Origin: CAYSSJ01 sp964433675
GTDB taxonomy: Bacteria; Cloacimonadota; Cloacimonadia; Cloacimonadales; TCS61
Assembly: GCA_964433675.1 (NCBI GenBank)
Contig: CAYSSJ010000003.1
Span: forward strand, 124,001-188,000
Length of the DNA stretch: 64,000 bases
Direction of reading: 5' to 3'
Below are positions 44,829-53,800 of this stretch, one piece after another; position 1 is the first letter of the stretch, and every line of letters starts with the position of its first letter. Both the position numbers and the translations under genes were made by a program. The notes beneath the pieces were generated by a model, which saw only the letters and a list, made by a program, of their open reading frames with translations, searched no databases and was not told the DNA's origin.

Positions 44829-47606
44829 ATGTATTGGAAAGTACTATTAGGTTTGCTGATGACTGTTTTGCTAATTTCTGCCGTAAATGCGACAGAGAGA
44901 TTTGTCGTCAGGATCGAAAATCCGGATAATGAAATCATTGCGCTTGCAATAGAGAGAGAATTCGATATTGCCGCTTATAAACCAGCTCAATTTCTCGATA
45001 TTGTCGCCGACAGGACTCTATTTGATGAGTTGAGCCAAATGGAATATGAACTCAATGTTACACAGACGGAAAGCCAGCTCAGATCCAATCTGCGCGAAGG
45101 TTTACGTATAGACGGATATAGAACTTATGATGAAGTTCTGGACGAGATGAACACCTATGTAGATCAGTATGAGGATCTGGTAAGATTGTATAATATTGGA
45201 GATAGCTGGGGCAAGATATATTATGATGATGGGAATATAAACTACGAGCCCTACCAGCACGATATCTGGGCACTTAAACTAACCGATCAACCGGATGAAG
45301 ATTTGGACAAACCGGCAGTTTACTATATGGGAGCACACCATGCCCGTGAACCGCTAAGCACCGAAGTTACCATGACGGTCTTGGAACACCTTCTGGATAA
45401 TTACGGTGACGATGACGAGATTACGTATCTGGTAGATAACACCGAGATTTGGTTTCTGCCTATCGTCAATCCGGATGGGCATAAAGTCGTATTGGATGAA
45501 CTCGATGTCTGGTGGCGAAAAAATATCAGAGATAACAATGAGAACGGTCAATTTGATACTAGCAATTACTATGGAAATGGAATAGACGGAGTAGATCTGA
45601 ATCGTAACTATGGATTTGAGTGGGGTGCTTCGGCGAGTTTCTCAGCAACGACTTATAGCGGTCCTGCTCCTTTTTCCGAGCCGGAATTGCAGCCGATAGA
45701 AGATCTTTTGGCAGAGCGCCACTTCGTGGCGGGAATCAGTTATCATACCTATAGCGAATTGGTTTTGTATCCATACGGGTATGCCAGCAATATATTAGCT
45801 CCTGACCATTTAGCACTTTCCTCCCTGGCGATAGAAATGGCAGAAGCAACTCCTAAATTGAACAGTACCGGTCATTACACACCTCAGCAATCTTGGGAAC
45901 TCTATCCTGCTCGTGGTACTACAGACGATCATGCTTATGGTCAGCACGGTATCTTCGCCTATACTTTTGAGTTGGCAACGGAGTTTATCCCACCTCCAGC
46001 TCAAGTTATCCAAGTCTGCCAGGATAATATCGAAGCAGCTATGATACTATTGCGCAGAGTGCATCATTCCACGCTCACCGGTCTTGTTACCGATCAGGAA
46101 GGCGATCCGCTCGTTGCTGAAATTTTTATAGACGGCGTTGATGATGTCGGTGAGTTTCGGCATCCATATCTTAGTAATGAAGATTTCGGAAGATATTATC
46201 GGATGCTCACACCCGGCACCTACGATGTTAGCTTCTCTGCCTATGGATATGAAACGCAAACTAGCGAAGATGTAGTTATCACCGAAGATGAAAACACCGT
46301 CCTCGATATCCAACTCCAACCTAGCGGAGAGACTTATACTATGTATGGCTATGTAATAGATGGCGAAACAGGTGAAAATATCGAAAACGCTTCCGTACAT
46401 GTCCAAAATGTCGAGATTGATGTCGAATATACAGACGAGGATGGATACTTCCAATTTGATAATATGTATGCCTACCAATATGAGCTATATACCTCAGCAG
46501 CAGGTTATGCTACCAACACGATGAATGTCGATTTTTCTGCCACATCGGATCCGTTGCTCATAGAATTGCATACACTTCCAGATGGAAGTTTCGAATCGGG
46601 CGAGTTGGAAGCGAGCTGGGAATTTGATGGTCATCTACCCTGGCAGATTGATACTTCCCAAACTTATCAAGGTGATTATGCAGCCAGAAGTGGAGCAATC
46701 ACGCATGATCAATCCAGTGCAATGTATATAACTTATTATACTCCTGTGCAGGATGAGATATCATTTTATTTCCGCGTCTTTAGTGAAGAGGATTATGATT
46801 TTTTGAAATTTTACATCAATGATACGATAGTGGACATGTGGAGCGGTTATGTGAATTGGGAACAGGCTAGTTTTGAAGTAGAAGCAGGTTACAATACCTT
46901 CAGGTGGGAATATTCCAAAGATGAAGCTGTGTCAAACGGTTCGGATTGTGCTTGGATAGATGAGATTTCTTTCCCAATCTCAGGTATCCCGATAGAATAT
47001 GATTTTATTGTCGAGCCTGAAAGCATCGATGTAGAAATTGTTTCGGGAGATTCACTTACGACCGAGATCGAAGTCTATAATTTGACTCCCCTCGATGTGG
47101 GATGGACTGCCGAACTCGATGATGATTATGATTGGATCCATATAGAAGAAACTGGCGGCACAATCCCAGCGCAGGAGAGTATCACCATAGCGGTGAATCT
47201 GCTTAGCGAAGGTTTGGAAGCGGGATCTTATGCAGCTAATCTTCAGATAACTTGTGGCGATGAATGGGAATATGAGCTTCCCATCCATATGGATGTGCTA
47301 CAAACTTCTGCTGATGAGGATGTGCCTTTGGTTACCGAGCTGACCGGAAATTATCCCAATCCGTTCAATCCCAACACTTCTATCAACTTTAGCCTCAGCA
47401 ATGTGGGGCATGTAACCTTGGATGTTTACAACCTAAGAGGGCAGAAGGTGAACACATTGGTAGACGAAACTATGCAGCCCGGCTATCATACAGTGAACTG
47501 GGACGGAAGAGACAAAAATGATCGTCCGGTAGCAAGCGGAATTTATTTCTACCGTATGCAGACGGGAGAATATACATATATAAGGAAGATGATGTTGATA
47601 AAATAG
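44829..47606 (+). CDS. Secreted M14 zinc carboxypeptidase with sorting-type C-terminal domain
   Basis: 925 residues. The frame opens at ATG 44796, but AGGAGGGGAG directly before ATG 44829 and the leader M-Y-W-K-V-L-L-G-L-L fix the later start. The M14 domain (about 100-400) has zinc ligands H171 and E174 (H-A-R-E) and H306 (S-Y-H-T-Y), D-L-N-R-N for substrate binding, and the catalytic E381 (F-E-L-A-T). The spacings resemble carboxypeptidase A. Two carboxypeptidase-regulatory-like domains follow (412-497, 502-577), then a jelly-roll-like domain (about 584-719), a BACON-like Ig domain, and the N-Y-P-N-P-F-N-P domain (about 831-925). It removes C-terminal residues from peptides outside the cell; the preferred residue cannot be told. 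It lies 28 bp before a paralogue and is likely co-transcribed. Confidence 0.9.
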   Translation: MYWKVLLGLLMTVLLISAVNATERFVVRIENPDNEIIALAIEREFDIAAYKPAQFLDIVADRTLFDELSQMEYELNVTQTESQLRSNLREGLRIDGYRTYDEVLDEMNTYVDQYEDLVRLYNIGDSWGKIYYDDGNINYEPYQHDIWALKLTDQPDEDLDKPAVYYMGAHHAREPLSTEVTMTVLEHLLDNYGDDDEITYLVDNTEIWFLPIVNPDGHKVVLDELDVWWRKNIRDNNENGQFDTSNYYGNGIDGVDLNRNYGFEWGASASFSATTYSGPAPFSEPELQPIEDLLAERHFVAGISYHTYSELVLYPYGYASNILAPDHLALSSLAIEMAEATPKLNSTGHYTPQQSWELYPARGTTDDHAYGQHGIFAYTFELATEFIPPPAQVIQVCQDNIEAAMILLRRVHHSTLTGLVTDQEGDPLVAEIFIDGVDDVGEFRHPYLSNEDFGRYYRMLTPGTYDVSFSAYGYETQTSEDVVITEDENTVLDIQLQPSGETYTMYGYVIDGETGENIENASVHVQNVEIDVEYTDEDGYFQFDNMYAYQYELYTSAAGYATNTMNVDFSATSDPLLIELHTLPDGSFESGELEASWEFDGHLPWQIDTSQTYQGDYAARSGAITHDQSSAMYITYYTPVQDEISFYFRVFSEEDYDFLKFYINDTIVDMWSGYVNWEQASFEVEAGYNTFRWEYSKDEAVSNGSDCAWIDEISFPISGIPIEYDFIVEPESIDVEIVSGDSLTTEIEVYNLTPLDVGWTAELDDDYDWIHIEETGGTIPAQESITIAVNLLSEGLEAGSYAANLQITCGDEWEYELPIHMDVLQTSADEDVPLVTELTGNYPNPFNPNTSINFSLSNVGHVTLDVYNLRGQKVNTLVDETMQPGYHTVNWDGRDKNDRPVASGIYFYRMQTGEYTYIRKMMLIK

Positions 47607-47634
47607 GGCTTTGTTTCATTCATAGGAGGAAATT

Positions 47635-50600
47635 ATGAAACTTTTGTGCTGTATCTTTGTTTTGATGATAGGATCATTATTGGTAGCGCAGTCGGTAATC
47701 ATTCGGATCGATGAACCGGATGAGGAATTGCTCTTCTGGCTCACGAAAGAGGGGTTTGATATCGCATCTTATAGACCGGCTGAATATGTAGATGTAATTA
47801 CTGAGCGATCTAAGCTGGTTAGTTTCGAGAGCAGAGGATATAGAGCAGAAATTATCCAGACCGAAGCAGAAGTGATCAGGCAGTTGCGATCTGCCATAGA
47901 AATAGATGGATACCGCGATTATGATGAGGTTTTGGATGATCTGAACTCTCTGGTAGATACGCATGAGAATATTGCCCGCATTTACAATCTCGGGGATAGC
48001 TGGGGGAAAATATATTACAATGAAGGATTGAACTTCTATGAACCATATCAGCATGAGATCTGGGCAGTGAAAGTAACAGCCGATCCCGATTCTTTGGCAG
48101 ATAAGCCGGCAGTTTTCTATTTCGGAGGTTATCATGCCCGAGAACCTTTGAGTGTGGAAGTGGCAATCACCTTCTTGGAATATATTTTAGATAACTATGG
48201 CGATGATGATGAGATCACTTTTTTGGTAGATAATACCGAGATCTGGTTTTTACCATTGGTGAATCCGGATGGGCACAAAATCGTCTTGGACGAGATCGAT
48301 ATCTGGTGGCGAAAAAATATCAGGGATAACAACGAGAATGGTCAGTTCGATTCCAATTATTCTTCCGGGCAAGGTGTGGATGGTGTGGACTTGAACCGGA
48401 ATCACAGTTTTGGTTGGGAGTATTCCACCAATACGACAGCGGCTACTTATGGTGGACCAAATCCGTTTTCCGAGCCGGAAGTATCTCCCATAGCCGATCT
48501 GTTTGAGCAGCGTAATTTCGTCGCCGGCATCAGTTATCATACCTACGGCGAACTTGTTTTGCATTCCTACTCTTATGATTACAACACCTACACACCCGAC
48601 CATGATGCACTCTCCGATCTTGCTACCAATGTCGCCGAAGCAATACCTACATTGGATGGATATGGACATTATACACCTCAGATATCCTGGCAGCTTTATC
48701 CCTCCAAAGGTAATCTGAACGATTATGCTTACGGAGTGCATGGGATCTTCTCCTTCACGGTGGAACTTGCTACACAGTTTATCCCACCGGCAGCACAGAT
48801 CAATCAAGTTTGTCAGGATAATATCGAAGGAGCAATGGTGTTGCTGAGAAGGGTACACAACTCCACGTTGACCGGTCATATTACCGACATGGATGGAGAG
48901 GCGCTCGAAGCTGAAGTATTTGTCCACAGTGTGGACGATACTGGCGATTTTCGGCACCCGATCGAAAGCGATGAAACTTTCGGTAGGTACTACCGTATGT
49001 TGTTACCAGATACATATTCGGTTACTTACTCCGCTTTCGGATATGATCCGGTGACTATAGATGATATAGTGATAACCGCAGATGAAAACACTATTGTGGA
49101 TGTGCAATTGGAAGCCGCTCCACTTGTATTTTTAGATGCTGAAGTAGATGACTCTCTTTATGGAAATGACGATGGCATATTCGATCCGGGAGAGACTGTC
49201 GAGATGATAGTTACTTATACTAATGCCGGAACGGAAACTCTTTATAATCTTGAAGCCGAGTTGTTTTGTGATAGTCCATACATCATTATAGATGAACCTA
49301 ACCCTGTAGCGTTAGATAGTATCGCACCCGAAGCAGAGGAGAGCTTCGTCTTCACTGTGTCCGCATCTTTGGCAACGCCGGATAGTTACATAGCCGCATT
49401 CGAAGTAACGGCAGAAGCAGATGCAGGTTTTAGCAGCGTAGATAGTTTTGATATCCGGATTGGCGGTTATATTATCGAAGAATACTTCGATGAATGGTTA
49501 CCCGAAGGCTGGGAAGTTACTTCTACCGGTGCGAATGTAAACTGGCAGCAGAATAACAGCAACAATGCCGGCGGCGAAGAACCGGAAGCACGTTTCTACT
49601 GGTCTCCATCGACAGATGCTACCCAAAGACTTATCTCACCGGAGATCAATACAAGCGGGTCGGAATCTATCGATCTGGAATTCAAGCATTACAACAACGA
49701 CTTCAGCGGTGGCTATACTTTGAAGCTGGAAACTAGCGGCGACGGTGGAGACACTTGGACAGAAGTGATGGTATTCCCCTCTACAGACTTTGGTCCCGAA
49801 CTCGAAGAGATAACTATAGACAACGATGATGTCGGTTCCGATCAGTTTAGAATAGCTTGGACTTTCGACGGTGATTCCTGGAATATCAACTGGTGGTGTA
49901 TAGATGATGTTATTGTAGGTGGTGTGTCAACTTACGAAGTAGCTTATTTTGAGGGACATGTAAGCTTGAGTGGTGGCAATGGTGATTTGACGAATGTGCT
50001 GGTTACAGCCGGCGATCAGATGGACTATTGCGACGAAGATGGCTTCTACTCTCTGGCAGTGCTGGAAGGAACTTATGAGATAACTGCTACTCTGGACGAT
50101 TATGTGCCAATGACAGTGGAAGATGTCTCTATAGCAGTCGGCGATACAATCACAGTCGATTTTGAGCTGGAGTATATCACACCTCCGGCGAATCTGGAAT
50201 ATGATCTGGACTTCCATGAAGTTACCCTAATGTGGGAAGATGCAGAAGTAATCAGAACAGATAGGGCAGGACGTCTGAGCAGTTCTAATCAGCAGTTATC
50301 TGCGAGCAGAGAGAGGCTAACAAGAGAACAAAGCCGACCTCTTACTCATTTCAATATCTACCGCAGCTATGAAGAGGATGATTTTGAGATGATCGGCACA
50401 TCGGAAGAGACTACATATATAGACGAATTGGATGAAGGTGGCTATTATCAGTACTATGTCACCGCAGTTTACAACGAAGAATATGAATCTGAGCCATCCA
50501 ACACAGTCGAGATCGATGTAGTAGATGCCGGTGATGATCCCATCCCGATGGTAACAGAGCTAAGCGGCAACTATCCGAATCCGTTCAATCCGGAGACTAC

Positions 50601-50826
50601 GATCAGTTATAGTCTCAAAAGTGAAGAGCATGTTGTCATTGATATCTACAATATCCGAGGACAAAAAGTGAAGACCTTGGTCGATGAACAACAAACAGCC
50701 GGTTATCACACGGTAGTATGGAATGGCAGAGATAGTAATGATCGCTCGGTAGCAAGCGGAGTCTATTTCTCCAGAATGCAGGCCGGAGAATATAAAAAAG
50801 TTAAAAAAATGCTATTAATTAAATAA
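47635..50826 (+). CDS. Second secreted M14 zinc carboxypeptidase, with cleaved-adhesin and Fn3 modules
   Basis: 1063 residues, AGGAGG before the ATG. The M14 domain (95-397) is closely related to the preceding protein: H167/E170 (H-A-R-E), H302 (S-Y-H-T-Y-G-E), D-L-N-R-N and E377 (V-E-L-A-T). Then come a regulatory-like domain (408-495), a CARDB-like domain (498-612), a cleaved-adhesin module (615-762) like those in both C25 proteins, a second regulatory-like domain (770-848), an Fn3 domain with an Arg-rich insert (50250-50342), and the sorting-type domain (968-1063). The tandem pair shares its front but not its back half: a duplication followed by domain exchange. A sigma-54-like promoter for the next gene begins 3 bp after its stop. 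Confidence 0.9.
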   Translation: MKLLCCIFVLMIGSLLVAQSVIIRIDEPDEELLFWLTKEGFDIASYRPAEYVDVITERSKLVSFESRGYRAEIIQTEAEVIRQLRSAIEIDGYRDYDEVLDDLNSLVDTHENIARIYNLGDSWGKIYYNEGLNFYEPYQHEIWAVKVTADPDSLADKPAVFYFGGYHAREPLSVEVAITFLEYILDNYGDDDEITFLVDNTEIWFLPLVNPDGHKIVLDEIDIWWRKNIRDNNENGQFDSNYSSGQGVDGVDLNRNHSFGWEYSTNTTAATYGGPNPFSEPEVSPIADLFEQRNFVAGISYHTYGELVLHSYSYDYNTYTPDHDALSDLATNVAEAIPTLDGYGHYTPQISWQLYPSKGNLNDYAYGVHGIFSFTVELATQFIPPAAQINQVCQDNIEGAMVLLRRVHNSTLTGHITDMDGEALEAEVFVHSVDDTGDFRHPIESDETFGRYYRMLLPDTYSVTYSAFGYDPVTIDDIVITADENTIVDVQLEAAPLVFLDAEVDDSLYGNDDGIFDPGETVEMIVTYTNAGTETLYNLEAELFCDSPYIIIDEPNPVALDSIAPEAEESFVFTVSASLATPDSYIAAFEVTAEADAGFSSVDSFDIRIGGYIIEEYFDEWLPEGWEVTSTGANVNWQQNNSNNAGGEEPEARFYWSPSTDATQRLISPEINTSGSESIDLEFKHYNNDFSGGYTLKLETSGDGGDTWTEVMVFPSTDFGPELEEITIDNDDVGSDQFRIAWTFDGDSWNINWWCIDDVIVGGVSTYEVAYFEGHVSLSGGNGDLTNVLVTAGDQMDYCDEDGFYSLAVLEGTYEITATLDDYVPMTVEDVSIAVGDTITVDFELEYITPPANLEYDLDFHEVTLMWEDAEVIRTDRAGRLSSSNQQLSASRERLTREQSRPLTHFNIYRSYEEDDFEMIGTSEETTYIDELDEGGYYQYYVTAVYNEEYESEPSNTVEIDVVDAGDDPIPMVTELSGNYPNPFNPETTISYSLKSEEHVVIDIYNIRGQKVKTLVDEQQTAGYHTVVWNGRDSNDRSVASGVYFSRMQAGEYKKVKKMLLIK

Positions 50827-50828
50827 AT

Positions 50829-50844
50829 TGGAAGGAAAATTGCA
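50829..50844 (+). promoter_or_regulatory. Candidate sigma-54 (-24/-12) promoter
   Basis: TGGAAGGAAAATTGCA matches TGGCACG-N4-TTGCW at 10 of 12 defined positions with exact spacing. Predicted start about 50855, 39 nt before the ATG at 50894. Confidence 0.55.
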
Positions 50845-50893
50845 TTAAATTCACAAGAATAATAAGGTGTAAATTAGATAAAAGGAGAATAGT

Positions 50894-53800
50894 ATGTTTA
50901 TGAAAAAGTTGAAGACAGTAGGTGTGATTGCATTTTTGATGCTTTGGACAGTATTTGCATTTTCGACAGAAGCAATTACATTCGATTACCCGGATGCATG
51001 GGGTGAACACGGATTTAGTATGGAATATTCTTCCCGTGGTGGAGTTTCACTCAATTTTTCTATTAATGAATTTGAATTGGTAACAGATGATTTGGATGGA
51101 GAAACTGTACATCGGCTCTTGATGCCGCAAGTATTTCTTCCCAATGATGCTGGTGCTCCCAATCTGCCCGCTATGAGCAAGTATATTGCGTTGCCCAAGG
51201 GAGCTCAAGCGCGACTGAATGTTACTTCTTCTCGGACTGAGACACTGCAGAATATCAACATGGAACCGGCTCCCCGTATTCCTGCAGGAGTAGAAGATGG
51301 ACCTTTGGAATATGTGCATAACATGAACATATATACACGGGATGAATTTTATCCGGAAAATCCGGTAGCATTGTCTGACCAGACAGATGTTCGTGGCATG
51401 GACGTTGTCATTATAGGCATCACTCCGTTTCAGTATAATCCGGTAACCGAAGAACTGGTCATCTACCATGATCTGAAAGTAGAAGTTGATTTTGTCGGTG
51501 GCAGCGGTCACTTTGGTGATGATCGTCTGCGCAGCCGTTGGTTCGATCCGATATTGTATGATCTGGCAATCAATTCAGACCAGATCCCACGCATAGATTA
51601 TACCTCTCGAAATACTCGCGAAGATGATGGATTTGAATATTTGGTCATAGTACCGGACGATCCCGATTTCATCGCTTGGGGCGATTCTATCAAAGTCTTC
51701 CGTAATCAACAGGGAATCAAAACAGAGGTTTTAACCACTACAGATGTGGGTGGTAACAATCATACACAGATCAAAAATTATATTTCTGATGCGTACAACA
51801 ACTGGGATATTCCACCCGTAGCCGTATTACTTCTGGCAGATTATGGTACCACAGGTAATAGAGTAACCAGCGAACTGAGGACAGATCATCCGTATGGTGG
51901 TTCTCAGTATATTTCCGACCACTATTATAGTGATATGAACAATAACGATATGACAGATGTTATAATGGCTCGTATTACTGCACAAGATACTGCAGATCTG
52001 GAAAATATGGTCAATAAATTTCTCGATTATGAGAGAAATCCTCCCACTAATTCTCATTACTATGATGAACCGATTACAGCAATGGGATGGCAGACTGAGC
52101 GCTGGTTCCAGTTATGTTCAGAAACTGTGAACGGCTTCTGGGAATTTGAACTTGGTAAAAACCCACTCAGACAAAATAATATCTATAGTGGCTCTCCTAG
52201 TAATTCCTGGTCATCAAATGCCAATACTTCTATGGTAGTTAACTATTTCGGTCCGAATGGATTGGGATATATACCAGCTACACCTTCTCATTTGAATAAT
52301 TTCGGTTGGAATGCTAATGCGACATCGCTGAACAATGCTATCAATGCCGGTGCTTTCATGGTGATGCACCGTGATCATGGTTTGGAATCCGGTTGGGGAG
52401 AACCGCATTACAGAAATGAACATCTTCCCGGTCTTACTAACGAAGATCTTACCTTTGTTTTTTCCATCAACTGTCTGACAGGCAAATTCAATTGGACTGG
52501 GGGAGAAAGCTTTACAGAAGCGTTTCATAGACATGATTATGGCGCATTGGGTCTGATAGCAGCTTCGGAGATATCTTATTCTTTTGTTAATGATACTTAT
52601 GTCTGGGGCATGATGGATAATATGTGGCCTGAATTTATGCCGGATAACACTAACCCTCCTGTACCACGCGGCGTATTGCCTGCCTTTGGTAATGCAGCGG
52701 GTAAGTATTTCCTACAAGGTTCAGCTTGGCCATATAATCCACAGCATAAACATATCACCTATTATCTTTTCCACCATCATGGTGATGCTTTTACCACTGT
52801 ATATACAGAAATGCCACAAGACTTAACCGTGCAACATGATCCTGTGTTGATGAGTGGATTGAGTTCATTTACAGTTACAGCAGATGAAGGCGCTCTGATC
52901 GCTTTATCCGTAGAAGGTGAGATTATTGGAACCGGTGTAGGAACAGGACAACCGGAAATGATTGATATCGAACCTCAAATCCCGCCTACAATGGTGGATC
53001 TGGTGATCACAAAACAAGATTACTATCGTTATCATCAGCAGCTACAAGTCATCCCGCCCGATGGCGCTTATGTAGTTTACAACGACTATATGCTCAATGA
53101 CGAATTAGGTAATGATAACGGACAGATAGATTATGGTGAGACAATCATGCTCGGTATGGCTGTTAACAATGTGGGTAACGAAGATGCAACTAACGTATCA
53201 GTTACACTTTCTACCGACGATGAATATGTTACTATCACCGATGATACTCATACATTCGGTTTTATCGAAGCAAATACAATAGTATCCGAAGATGACATAT
53301 TCACCTTTGATGTCGGTTATGATATTCCGAACAATCACTCGATCAGTTTCATGCTTACAGCCACAGATGGTGATGATACATGGGAGAGTTATTTCTCCAT
53401 TCGTGGTTATGCACCAATCCTCGAATTTGTCGGTGTAGAGATAGATGATACTACTCACGGCAATAGTAATGGCATGTTTGATCCGGGTGAGACAGTCGAG
53501 TTGATAATAAGTGTTGAAAACGTCGGTCAATCTGAAGCATATGATGCTATAGTATCTTTGTTATCAAACGATCCTTATATTACTATCATAGATAATGATC
53601 CGGCGTCAATCGGCGACATCCAACCCGAAGAAGTCATATCGCACGCATTTATGGTAAGCTCTTCTCTCAATACACCCGAATCTCATCCAGCGCAGTTTAT
53701 GGTAGAAATAGAAGCAGAACACGATATAGAAGGTAGCGGAGAATTCGAAGTTCAAGTTGGTGATTTCTTGATCGAAGAATATTTCGATGAGTGGTTGCCT

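Noticed and set aside
48250..48957. 235-codon antisense ORF inside the second M14 gene
   Set aside because: It is opposite a strongly conserved catalytic domain and rich in Ile/Cys/His in the way of antisense frames; a shadow.
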